Assembly (NCBI GenBank): GCA_022822325.1
Contig: JAJEBW010000024.1
Coordinates: 62,001-126,000 of the forward strand
Length of the DNA: 64,000 nucleotides
Origin: Gemmatimonadota bacterium
GTDB lineage: Bacteria; Gemmatimonadota; Gemmatimonadetes; Longimicrobiales; Gaopeijiaceae
Direction of reading: 5' to 3'
Shown: positions 52,936 through 61,294 of the stretch, piece after piece
Layout: every line of letters starts with the position of its first letter
Position numbering within the stretch: the stretch's first letter is position 1
Translations under genes and position numbers: made by a program
The notes under the pieces: generated by a model
Databases searched by the model: none
What the model was told of the DNA's origin: nothing
What the model saw: only the letters and a program-made list of their open reading frames with translations

Positions 52936-53478
52936 CTATCGTCCCGGTGGCCGCCGCCGGGAAATCTCGTCCAGCTTCTCCGCCTGCTCCTCGTTCAGCA
53001 ACGCCCTGAAATCCGTCTGGAACCCTTCAAGCACCGGCCGAAGCTCGGTCATCATCTGGCGAAGCTGTCCCCCGCCTCCCCCCGCTCCCCCGCCGGCTCG
53101 TCTCTGCCCGCCGGGCCGTCCGCCCGCAGCTCCCGTCCGGTTGCGCATCCGCGTCATCAACTCGCTGAAGCTGCTCAGCGCGGCCCCGTTCTCCTCGCGA
53201 ATCTCCGCAACCAGCGCCGTCGCGCTCTCCCGCTGCGACTCGGTGAGCTCAAGCTCCTCGGCGAGCGCGTCGAAGCGGTTGTCCGCCGCGGTCCAGAGAA
53301 GAAAGGCGGGATTGGCGAAAGCTCCACCCGTCCCCGCGCCACCACGTCGCTGCTGCGCCTCGGCGGAGTGGGAAAGGGGGGCGGCAATCCCGGCGGCGGC
53401 CAGCGCCAGCGCCGCGATGGGTTGGCCAACGACCTTGCGGCGAAGCTCGGGTCTGCGAAGATCTCGGGTCATCGTCAT
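52936..53478 (-). CDS. Spy/CpxP-like periplasmic protein
   Basis: A 180-residue protein with a signal peptide (AALALAAAGIAAPLSHSAEA) and helical mature part. LAEELELTESQRESATALVAEI matches the LTxxQ repeat, and FRALLNEEQAEKLDEIS is the second repeat. A Gly/Arg-rich spacer separates them (about 120-140). Spy/CpxP proteins buffer misfolded periplasmic proteins. Convergent with dnaE. Confidence 0.75.
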   Translation of the reverse strand: MTMTRDLRRPELRRKVVGQPIAALALAAAGIAAPLSHSAEAQQRRGGAGTGGAFANPAFLLWTAADNRFDALAEELELTESQRESATALVAEIREENGAALSSFSELMTRMRNRTGAAGGRPGGQRRAGGGAGGGGGQLRQMMTELRPVLEGFQTDFRALLNEEQAEKLDEISRRRPPGR

Positions 53479-54051
53479 GGTGTGTGCTCCCTCGGTGATT
53501 TGGCGGAATGCAATGCGCGCGGCCGTGCCCGGCGATGGTCAGCCCGCAGGCGCTTCGACCGACACGACAAATCAGACACGCGGCCTTCCTGATTCGTTAG
53601 CCTTTGCCCCCCTCGCAGCGTGGCCCGGCACGCCCACGCGATGTTCGGTTGAATCGTCGCCCGGGGATCGCCTGTCCCTGTCGCAGCCGGCATCGCCCGG
53701 GACAAGGTCCCATCTTCCCTTTTCGCGCAGCTCGGCCTCGGGCCCGATCCACAAGGCGCCGATCGGGCGCATATGTCCACCGGGGGCATACGGGATGCTG
53801 TCAGGCCGCAGATTCGGTACGATCAACGCGCCGCTCGCCTAAGGCTTCCGCGCGGGCCGCGCGGCCTGACCGACTACTCTCCCGGCATTCGCACGGCGCG
53901 AATGATCCCGCGTCGGCCCCCGTAACGCTTCCCATCATCCGCCATTCAATCCACCGCCCGATCAGTCCTTCGCCATTCACAAGGCCCGAGGCGCACCCAC
54001 ATCCGGTCCCTCGTCCCGCCGCCATTCAACCCACCGCCTGGAAAAGTCCCG
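53479..54051. other. 573-base region without a supported gene
   Basis: Upstream region for the Spy-like gene (leftward) and the alpha/beta hydrolase (rightward). It has an imperfect 19-base direct repeat (CGCCATTCAATCCACCGCC near 53940 and CGCCATTCAACCCACCGCC near 54020) just before the hydrolase. A minus-strand open frame at 53572-53826 has no recognisable product. Confidence 0.4.
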
Positions 54052-55500
54052 ATGATCACGCTGAAGAGAATCGCCCTCCCGCTCGCCCTCGCCATCGCTC
54101 CGCTCGGTCCGGCGGTCGCGCAGCCACCCGCCCCGAACGACTTCACCGGCCCCTGGATCGGGGTTCTCGACACTCCCACGGGTCAGCTCCGCATCCGCGT
54201 CGACTTCGAAATGGTGGATGGGAGCCCCATCGCGACGATGATCTCGGTGGACCAGGGCAACGCGCCGATTGCAGTGGCCTCGACGACCGTGGATGGCGCA
54301 ACGGTCGCGCTCACCATGCCCATGGTCGGCGGCGGCTACGAGGGCACGCTCTCCGAGGATGGACAGTCCATTGACGGCGTCTTCAGTCAGGCGGGCGCCG
54401 AGCTGCCCCTTCTCCTGGAGCGAATGACCGCGGAAGAGGCCGACATGCGCAGACCGCAGGATCCGGTGGAGCCCTATCCCTATCTGGCGGAAGAGGTCAG
54501 CTACCCGAATCCCGATGGCGGACACACCCTGGCCGGCACCTTCACCCGGCCTCGCGAGGGCGGCCCCTTCCCGGCGGCGATCCTGATCAGCGGCTCCGGC
54601 CCCCAGGACCGCGACGAAGCGCTGGCGGGTCACCGTCCCTTCCTGGTCCTAGCCGACCACCTGACCCGTCGCGGGATCGCGGTGCTGCGCTACGACGACC
54701 GTGGCGTGGGGGAATCCACCGGCGATTTTGCGGCGGCCACCTCCCCCGACTTTGCCTCCGACGCGCTGGCGGGCGTCGCCTACCTGAAGACGCGCGACGA
54801 TGTGGACACCGGGGCGATCGGGTTGGCGGGCCACTCCGAGGGCGGGCTCGTCGCACCGATGGCGGCGGTCGAATCCGACGATGTGGCCTTCATCGTGCTC
54901 ATGGCGGGCCCGGGAATCACCGGCGAGCAGATCCTCTACGCGCAGGGGGCGTTGATCGCGCGGGCGCAGGGGGCGACCGAAGAGCAGATTGCGCGCAACC
55001 AGCGGCAGCAGCGGCGCATCTTCGAAATCATGAAGTCGGAAGCCGATCCGGAGCGGGCGGTGGAACGGCTGGAAGCGGTGGTGCGGGAACAGCTTGAGGC
55101 GCTGGGCGATCCGGAGCGCGCGGCGATGGGCGTCACCGACGAGGCTTCGCTCGAGCAGACGATCACCGCCCAGGTGGCGCAGGTGAACACGCCATGGTTC
55201 CGCTACTTCCTCACCTACGATCCGGCGCCGGTAATTGCCCAGGTGACAGTTCCGGTGCTGGCGATCAATGGCGAAAAGGATCTTCAGGTTCCATTCGAGG
55301 AGAACTTGCGCGAGATCGAAGCGGCGCTCCAACGCGGCGGAAACGCCAACTACGAGATTCACTCGCTGCCCGGTCTGAACCACCTCTTCCAGAGTTCCGA
55401 GACCGGATCGCCCACGGAGTATGCGGTCATCGACGAGACCTGGTCGGTCGAATCGATGGAGCTGATCGCGGACTGGATTCTGCGCACGGTGGGGCGCTGA
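54052..55500 (+). CDS. Exported alpha/beta hydrolase
   Basis: A 482-residue protein with a signal peptide (ALPLALAIAPLGPAVAQ). An N-terminal beta-rich lipocalin-like domain (about 25-130) precedes the hydrolase. ILISGSGPQDRDE is the oxyanion region, RYDDRGVGES and GLAGHSEGG (Ser nucleophile) are diagnostic, LAINGEKDLQVP holds the acid and GLNHLFQ the base. This architecture is typical of exported esterases/peptidase-like hydrolases annotated as S9-related. GAAAAG-type ribosome site is weak. Monocistronic. Confidence 0.92.
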   Translation: MITLKRIALPLALAIAPLGPAVAQPPAPNDFTGPWIGVLDTPTGQLRIRVDFEMVDGSPIATMISVDQGNAPIAVASTTVDGATVALTMPMVGGGYEGTLSEDGQSIDGVFSQAGAELPLLLERMTAEEADMRRPQDPVEPYPYLAEEVSYPNPDGGHTLAGTFTRPREGGPFPAAILISGSGPQDRDEALAGHRPFLVLADHLTRRGIAVLRYDDRGVGESTGDFAAATSPDFASDALAGVAYLKTRDDVDTGAIGLAGHSEGGLVAPMAAVESDDVAFIVLMAGPGITGEQILYAQGALIARAQGATEEQIARNQRQQRRIFEIMKSEADPERAVERLEAVVREQLEALGDPERAAMGVTDEASLEQTITAQVAQVNTPWFRYFLTYDPAPVIAQVTVPVLAINGEKDLQVPFEENLREIEAALQRGGNANYEIHSLPGLNHLFQSSETGSPTEYAVIDETWSVESMELIADWILRTVGR

Positions 55501-55522
55501 GGGGAATCGCGGACGGGCTGGT

Positions 55523-56503
55523 TCAACCCGGGTTGCCCATGGTCGGACCGGTCGCCAGCGCCCGGGCCCGCTCCCAGAGTTCGGGATCTCCCAACCGCGC
55601 CGCCACCTCGCGAAAGGCGCCGCGCGGTCCCCGCCACCGAAGTTCGTCCACAGCGCCGAAGAGGTCGACGTCGCGGCGCAGCGTCGCCAGATCGCGAAAA
55701 AGGAAGGCGTCGTCGCGGAGTTCGTTCAGTGCCTGCGCCAGCCTGCGCGCTCCCCGCACGGCGATGTCCCATTCCTCGGCGCGCTTCGGAATCGTCTCCA
55801 GGCGGCCATACCGCGCCAGCACCCGTCCCGCCGATACCTTGCCCCAACCGGGAAGGCCAGGGTAGCCGTCGGCCGAGTCGCCCACCAGCGCAAGGAAGTC
55901 GGGAATGCTCGCCGGCGCCACCCCGAACTTCGCCCGCACCCCCTCTTCGTCGATAGTCCGTCCTCGCCTGCGATCGAGCAGCACCACCCGCTCGCCCACC
56001 ACGGACTGCGTCAGATCCTTGTCCGGCGTACAGATGTGAATCCGTTCGACATCCGGGTCGCGCGCCGCAATGGCCGCCGCCGAAGCCAGGGCGTCGTCCG
56101 CCTCGAACTCCACCATCGGCCAGACCGTCAATCCCATCGCCCGGAGCGCATCCTCCAGCGGGTGAAACTGCGCCAGAAGCTCGGGCGCCACACCGGCGCC
56201 GGACTTGTATCCGGGCCAGAGGTCGTTGCGGAAGGACTCGATCAGATGATCGGTGGCGACGGCAAGATGCGTGGCCCCGGCCTCCAGCATTCCGAGCAGC
56301 GAGCCCACCACCCCCCGCACCCCGCCCATCCCCCGGTCATCTCGATTTGCCGCCGTCCCCCCCATCCCCCGGTCATTTTGAATTGCCGCCGTCCCCCCCA
56401 TCCCCGCACCACCCCCATTCGGGTCGGAGCGGGCGCGAGCGCGCAGCCGGCCGTAATGGTGCCGAAAAAGCTCGTATGTCCCGTCAACCAGGTGGATCTG
56501 CAC
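55523..56503 (-). CDS. Stand-alone 5'-3' exonuclease (FEN/PolA N-terminal type) with repeat insert
   Basis: A 326-residue nuclease of the Pol I N-terminal family; GTG at 56503 starts VQIHLVDGTYELFRHHY. Acidic metal-site residues are in EADDALASA, CTPDKDLTQ and LVGDSADGYPGLPGWG, the last leading into the H3TH element (KVSAGRVLARYG). It should remove RNA primers or flaps. Between residues 23 and 60 there is an insert made of nearly exact 12-residue repeats (GMGGTAAIQNDR, GMGGTAANRDDR), encoded by a 36-base tandem repeat. Polymerase I itself is not here. Confidence 0.88.
   Translation of the reverse strand: MQIHLVDGTYELFRHHYGRLRARARSDPNGGGAGMGGTAAIQNDRGMGGTAANRDDRGMGGVRGVVGSLLGMLEAGATHLAVATDHLIESFRNDLWPGYKSGAGVAPELLAQFHPLEDALRAMGLTVWPMVEFEADDALASAAAIAARDPDVERIHICTPDKDLTQSVVGERVVLLDRRRGRTIDEEGVRAKFGVAPASIPDFLALVGDSADGYPGLPGWGKVSAGRVLARYGRLETIPKRAEEWDIAVRGARRLAQALNELRDDAFLFRDLATLRRDVDLFGAVDELRWRGPRGAFREVAARLGDPELWERARALATGPTMGNPG
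56338..56424. repeat. Tandem 36-bp repeat inside the exonuclease gene
   Basis: About two and a half copies of a 36-base unit (CCCCCCATCCCCCGGTCAT, then TTTGCCGCCGT with small changes), in frame with the exonuclease. Copy number may vary among strains. Confidence 0.7.
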
Positions 56504-56565
56504 GGTCGCTGCGCCCCATTTCCGCCGTCCCCCGGTCGCGCTGCCAGCGCCCGCGGTTGCGGTCC

Positions 56566-58821
56566 TCAGAAGGCCACGAGCCTGGTAACCTTCAGCGTCA
56601 CGGCCTGTTCCGCCACCGCCGGACCTCCCGGCGCCGGGTCCGCGCTGCGCCGCTCCGAATAGACCAGAAAGACATCGCTCAGCGGCGCGTGGATCAGATT
56701 GAAGCGCACATTTGTCAGAATCTCCTCCGTCGTTTCGTTGTACTGCACGAAGGCGCTCAGAAAGGTGCGGGTGTCGCGCGCGTACCGGAATCGGCCTGCC
56801 ACAAGATTGGCGTCGAAGCCATTCCCGCCGAGTACCAGACGGTTGCGCTGGCCGGTGCCCTCCAGGAAGAAGTGCGCGCTCGGCCGCACCGTCACGCTCC
56901 CCGACACCGAGGTCCGCTCCCCGTCGAAGAAACCGCCCCGCGTGATCGAGATCCTGCCTCCCAGCTTGCGCCCCAGATCCGACTGCCAGCTTGCGGTCAG
57001 CGCGCCAAAGTCGTATTCGCCGATGGGCACCATCGTCCCCGCGATCGCGGTCGGTTCCTCCAGTCGCTCGTAGGACGCTTCGTACTCGAAGCTGAGTGTG
57101 CTGCTGTTCAGGAAGGAGATGGCGAGCCCGGGACGGATCAGTCGGCTTTCCATCACCCAATCCAGGTTGGCGAAGAGATCTAGGTCAAGGTAGGGATTGA
57201 ATTCGCGAACATGGGGGATTGACGGTTGCGGATGCGCCCCGATCGTTGCAAATCCCCGCCGGATCCCGCGGCGCCGCACGAACCCGACGCCCGGATTGAA
57301 TCCGTCGCCCACATGCTTGACAAGCGCAGAGGCATTCCACAGCGGATCGCGCCAGGCAACCTCGAGTGCGCCGCCCAGAGCGTTGCCGGAGAGATCGGGT
57401 TCGTCGGTGGCTGCAAGGTACGAGTTGACGAGCATCCGTCCCCCGGCCAGCCGCAGATTCAGGTCGGCCCCCAGCGCGCGGTTGAAGGAATCGCCGCCGC
57501 CGGTCGCCTGTCGGTTCACGAGCATGAAGCCCGCATCGCTGCCGCCCAGGATGTTCTTCCGCAGCCTCGCCACCGAGAAGTTCTCGCCGAACCTTCCCCT
57601 GTCGTCCTGCGTCTGCATATTGAGCAGCCCCAGCGCGTAGCCGCCCACGCGCCCGGTCAGGCGGGCTCCACCTGCGATCGGAACCGGGGTGCGGTCGGGG
57701 GCGAGACCGATGCGGCGGCTGTGAAAGAGCCTGAAGTTCTGCGGCCCGGAGCCGGTGCGGAAGTTGCGCACGCGGTTGTCCTGGAAGGCGAAGATTCCCT
57801 CGTTCTCAAGGAAGAAATCCCGCTTTTCCGGGAAGAAGAGCGAGAAGCGCGTCAGGTTGATCTGTTCCTCGTCGGCCTCGACCTGCGAGAAATCGGTCAG
57901 CGCGGTCAGATCGAGGGTGAGTTGCGGTGTCACGCCCCACTTGAGATCGAGTCCTCCCTCCAGCGTCTCGCCGGGGTTGGCCGCCCGTTCCCCGCCGGTG
58001 CGGACCGCGCTGATGAATGGCTTGACCGCCAGATTCCGTCCCTGCCGAAGCCCTTCCAGCCCGGTCAGCGTTCCCGCGCGAGACATCTTGTAGATGCGGA
58101 ACTGGCGCGAGAGCGGCGCCCAGCTCGAATCCTCCGAAATCCTGCGAATGCGGCGCGAGAAGTTGATTCCCCAGCTCTGCGCGCCCTCCGACTCGCGGAA
58201 GCGCAGTGTGGTCAGCGGAACGGCGATCTCGGCGACCCAACCCCAATCGCGCACCGAAGTGGAGACCTCCACCTCTCCCTCCCAGGCACGGTTGACCGAT
58301 TGCTGATCGTTGAAGGATTGCGCATCGAAGAGGGCGCCCGCCGGATTGACCGCGAAAAGAAAGGCGTTCTGGCGGTCCAGCCAGGTGTCGAGCGCGAAGC
58401 CGAAGATGTCGGAGTCCTGGGTGGCGAAGTCCTGTTCCATCCCGGCCGAGACGAGCAGCTCGGGGTGGCTGTCGTACAACGCGGCGCCGATATAGAGATG
58501 CGATTCGTCGTAGAGGACCCGAACCACCGTGCGCTCGGCGGAAGGCATCCCCTGGTCCGGGATGGATTGGCGAAAGACGCCCCGGGTGGAATCCGCGAGG
58601 GACCAGGCCGCGTCGTCGAGGTTGCCGTCCAGGACGATCGGCAAGGTCGCGCGGCGGGCCTCAAGGGTGGGGCGGGGGACGGTGTCGGGATCGACGCGCG
58701 CGGGAGCGGAGAGTTGGCCGGCAAGAGAGAGCGGCGCCCAAGCCGGCAGGAGGGCGGCGACCAGCGAGGCCGGAGCGAATGGACGACCCCTCGGCCGGGG
58801 ACCGAAGCGGTTCATGCGCAC
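56566..58821 (-). CDS. DUF5916-domain outer-membrane protein with N-terminal CBM9-like domain
   Basis: A 751-residue protein with a signal peptide ending near LSLAG. Residues about 58-220 form a CBM9-like domain (IVLDGNLDDAAWSLAD, VRVLYDESHLYIGAAL, SDIFGFALDTW). The remaining residues form the DUF5916 barrel (INFSRRIRRISEDSSW, LTDFSQVEADEEQINLTRFSLFFPEKRDFFLENEG). DUF5916 proteins are common in Gemmatimonadota and Bacteroidota and are thought to be outer-membrane barrels; substrate is unknown. A Met at 58815 is an alternative start. Same strand as the exonuclease but 62 bases apart. Confidence 0.9.
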   Translation of the reverse strand: MRMNRFGPRPRGRPFAPASLVAALLPAWAPLSLAGQLSAPARVDPDTVPRPTLEARRATLPIVLDGNLDDAAWSLADSTRGVFRQSIPDQGMPSAERTVVRVLYDESHLYIGAALYDSHPELLVSAGMEQDFATQDSDIFGFALDTWLDRQNAFLFAVNPAGALFDAQSFNDQQSVNRAWEGEVEVSTSVRDWGWVAEIAVPLTTLRFRESEGAQSWGINFSRRIRRISEDSSWAPLSRQFRIYKMSRAGTLTGLEGLRQGRNLAVKPFISAVRTGGERAANPGETLEGGLDLKWGVTPQLTLDLTALTDFSQVEADEEQINLTRFSLFFPEKRDFFLENEGIFAFQDNRVRNFRTGSGPQNFRLFHSRRIGLAPDRTPVPIAGGARLTGRVGGYALGLLNMQTQDDRGRFGENFSVARLRKNILGGSDAGFMLVNRQATGGGDSFNRALGADLNLRLAGGRMLVNSYLAATDEPDLSGNALGGALEVAWRDPLWNASALVKHVGDGFNPGVGFVRRRGIRRGFATIGAHPQPSIPHVREFNPYLDLDLFANLDWVMESRLIRPGLAISFLNSSTLSFEYEASYERLEEPTAIAGTMVPIGEYDFGALTASWQSDLGRKLGGRISITRGGFFDGERTSVSGSVTVRPSAHFFLEGTGQRNRLVLGGNGFDANLVAGRFRYARDTRTFLSAFVQYNETTEEILTNVRFNLIHAPLSDVFLVYSERRSADPAPGGPAVAEQAVTLKVTRLVAF

Positions 58822-58920
58822 CTGGGGCGAATCCGAGCGGCGATTGCCGAAATGGCGAGAAGGCGCATGGCGAGAGGAAACGCCGTGGTCGGGGAAGCGC
58901 GGGGTCAGAGAAACGCGGGG

Positions 58921-59337
58921 TCAGAGAAAGAAGCGCTGAAGCGCGAGAATCAGGCCGACGACCACGACCGCGTGGCCGAGCAGAAGCTTGTAGACCGAAC
59001 CCCTCAACTTCTCGATTTCGACCTTCACCATGGAGAAATCGAGCTGAGTCTCCGCCCTCAGCTCTTCGATTCGCTTGTCGAGCCTCGCGACATCGACCTT
59101 GAGCCCGTCGACATCGGCACGAAGCGCCACCACCTCGGTCCTGATTTCGTCCACATCGCGGCGAAGCGCCGCCACCTCGACCCTGACCTCATCCACATCG
59201 GCCCGCACCGAGACCACCTCGATTCGCAACTGTCCGAAGCCCTCTCGCAGACCGCTCACCTCCCCCATTACCTCGCGCACATCCCAGCGGGTAGCTACAT
59301 TGCCCGTCACTGCGCTGCCGATTCCCGAGCGCTCCAT
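58921..59337 (-). CDS. Coiled-coil protein with C-terminal membrane anchor
   Basis: A protein of about 138 residues (178 if the ATG at 59460 is used). Residues 20-105 are repeated heptad-like units (VVSVRADVDEVRVEVAALRRDV, DEIRTEVVALRADVDGLKVDV, ARLDKRIEELRAET), a long coiled coil with an 11-14-residue period. One helix at the end (LLGHAVVVVGLILALQRFFL) anchors it. It resembles DUF1640/CCDC90-like or bacterial tether proteins. It is divergent from the plug-domain gene. Confidence 0.7.
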   Translation of the reverse strand: MERSGIGSAVTGNVATRWDVREVMGEVSGLREGFGQLRIEVVSVRADVDEVRVEVAALRRDVDEIRTEVVALRADVDGLKVDVARLDKRIEELRAETQLDFSMVKVEIEKLRGSVYKLLLGHAVVVVGLILALQRFFL

Positions 59338-59519
59338 GGGTAGAATCAACTGTTTTGTCCTCCATCCTGTCAAATCGGGTTGCTCTATCGCCGCGGCGAC
59401 CGCGATCTCGGCGCTCGGCGGCCGGTCCGATACAGTCCAGCGTCTTTTCCGGGCATCCAAATGGCGAAATGGGACATGTCGAAACGGGATCTGTCACAAT
59501 GGGAAAGATGAGGTGCGGC

Positions 59520-60608
59520 ATGATCGAATGGGCCACGGAATCCGGCCGCTTGCACGGCCTTCCCCAATGGCTCGCGCGGGTTGTCGGCACAGCCTGCCTG
59601 ACCGGCGTCGCGTCTGCCCTCGCCGCTCTCCCGGCAACGGCGACTTCGGCCCAGGAAACCCGCCTGCCCGATACCGTGACGATCTCCGGCAAGGTGCTCG
59701 ACGAGGTCACCGGGGACCCGATTTCCGGGGTTGTCGTCAGGCTGACGGCACCCGGCCTCACCCTGGTCAGCGACGAGGAGGGGGGATTCGCCATCGAGCG
59801 CATCGTCCGCGGCAGCTACCAGGTCCACCTGATTCACCCGGATTACCTGCGTCTCGACGGAGACCTTGAAGTCGAGCGATCCGGCGAGCTGGCGCTGCGC
59901 ATGACGCCGATCGCCGCCCCGGGCTCCGACATGATCACCGGGGTCGTCGGGATCGTCACCGACCGGGCGAGCGGACGGCCAGTCCCCGAGGTTGTGGCGA
60001 GGTTGCCGGGCGTCGGGCGCACGGCGCGAACCGACGACGAAGGGCGCTTCATCCTTGCGGAGCTTCCACCGGGCCGCCATGAAGTCGCATTCTCGCACCT
60101 GGGGTATCAGCCGCGGTCCGTTTCCGTCGAGGTTCAGGCCGGCCACGCCACGCGGTTGCAGGTGACGCTCGCCGTCGATGCCATCGCTCTGGACCCCATT
60201 GAGGTCGAGGTCGAGCGGCGGCAGGCAAATCTCGATCGGGTCGGCTTCTACCAGCGGCGCGAGGATGGCTGGGGACACTTTGTGGAGCACGACGAACTGG
60301 AGTACGCGGCGCGAGTCACCGACGCTCTCACACGGTTTCCCGGAGTCACGACGGTGCCGGATCCGCGAATGCCCTCGCGACAGTTCCTGGCTCTGCGCAG
60401 GATGGGCGCTCCCTGCTTTCCCGCCGTCTATCTTGATGGAGTTCCGATCGGCGACGCGCGTTCGGTGGCGGGGATCAACGACATCGTGAGTCCGCTGGCT
60501 GTGGCCGGAATCGAGATCTACCGGGGTACGGCCGGCACGCCTCCTCAGTACTGGGGAACGAGTTCTTCGTGCGGGGCGGTCCTCATCTGGCTGCGCCGGG
60601 GTGGCTGA
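59520..60608 (+). CDS. Exported protein with two carboxypeptidase-regulatory domains and a TonB plug-like end
   Basis: GAGG six bases before ATG 59520 supports this start. Signal peptide to about residue 47 (ALAALPATATSAQ). Two regulatory beta-sandwiches follow: ISGKVLDEVTGDPISGVVVRL with DEEGGFAI, and VGIVTDRASGRPVPEVVARL with DDEGRFILAELPPGRHEV. LDPIEVEVERRQ resembles a TonB box. The last 100 residues look like a plug (ALTRFPGVTTV, RFLALRRMGAP, PAVYLDGVPIGD, IAGIEIYRGTAGTPPQYWG) and the protein stops there without a barrel. 362 residues. It may be a periplasmic adaptor or partner of a separate receptor. Confidence 0.82.
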   Translation: MIEWATESGRLHGLPQWLARVVGTACLTGVASALAALPATATSAQETRLPDTVTISGKVLDEVTGDPISGVVVRLTAPGLTLVSDEEGGFAIERIVRGSYQVHLIHPDYLRLDGDLEVERSGELALRMTPIAAPGSDMITGVVGIVTDRASGRPVPEVVARLPGVGRTARTDDEGRFILAELPPGRHEVAFSHLGYQPRSVSVEVQAGHATRLQVTLAVDAIALDPIEVEVERRQANLDRVGFYQRREDGWGHFVEHDELEYAARVTDALTRFPGVTTVPDPRMPSRQFLALRRMGAPCFPAVYLDGVPIGDARSVAGINDIVSPLAVAGIEIYRGTAGTPPQYWGTSSSCGAVLIWLRRGG

Positions 60609-60726
60609 AGGCGAACGAACCGGGAGCCGGGACCGCGCAAGTCGCCGACGAATGGAACTTCGCGCTTCGCCGTCGTGCCTTCGGGGTCTGGCGCGCACCC
60701 ACCGCCTTCCCCACCTTGTGGATTCC

Positions 60727-60778
60727 ATTTCACAGGCAAACAATTCCGTTTCACAGGCCATTTCACAGGCAAACAAAT
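60727..60778. repeat. Three TTTCACAGGC direct repeats upstream of DUF4399 gene
   Basis: TTTCACAGGC occurs three times in about 50 bases, two copies followed by AAACAA. It could be an operator or a slippage-derived tandem array; it ends about 15 bases before the start codon. Confidence 0.5.
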
Positions 60779-60793
60779 AGGGAGCAACCCGAG

Positions 60794-61288
60794 ATGAATC
60801 CTGCCGAAGCCCTGCATCCTGCCGAAACCCTGCGCGACCGGTTCCTGCGTGCCGTGGCGGGCACGGCCGCCCTTCTGATGATCGTCGGTTGCGGTGGCGG
60901 CGATGACGCGAGCGACGCCGATGCGGGAATGACCGAAGAGGAAGCCACGCCCGCCCGCGTGATGATCACGGAGCCGGCCGATGGCGCGGAGGTCGACGCC
61001 GGGCCGCTGCTGGTGGTCATGGAGGTCGATGGACTCGAGATCGTTCAGGCCGGGAACATGGAACCGGGAACGGGACACCATCACCTCGTCGTCAATGGCG
61101 ATGTGGACTGGGCGCTGCCGATTCCGAACGATCCGGGCGTCCACTACCACATGGGACTGGCGCAGACCGAGTTCACCCTGGAGGATCTGCCCCCCGGCGA
61201 GCACCGGATTATCGCGGTGGTGGCGGATGGCGTGCACATCCCCCTGGATCCGCCGGTCGCCGATACGATTACCGTCGTCGTGCGGTAG
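60794..61288 (+). CDS. DUF4399-domain lipoprotein
   Basis: A 164-residue protein. ATG 60794 is preceded by AGGGAG. Lipobox LMIVGC (Cys about 35). The DUF4399 domain runs from VMITEPADGAEVDAGPLLVVMEV to the end, with the signature GTGHHHLVVNG and LPPGEHRIIAVVADG. A metal role for the HHH cluster is plausible but unproven. The parvulin gene follows after 6 bases. Confidence 0.85.
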   Translation: MNPAEALHPAETLRDRFLRAVAGTAALLMIVGCGGGDDASDADAGMTEEEATPARVMITEPADGAEVDAGPLLVVMEVDGLEIVQAGNMEPGTGHHHLVVNGDVDWALPIPNDPGVHYHMGLAQTEFTLEDLPPGEHRIIAVVADGVHIPLDPPVADTITVVVR

Positions 61289-61294
61289 GAAGCG

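Noticed and set aside
53572-53826. Minus-strand 84-codon open frame in the gap after the Spy-like gene
   Set aside because: Starts plausibly but has no leader, domain or ribosome site and overlaps likely promoter DNA; not supported.
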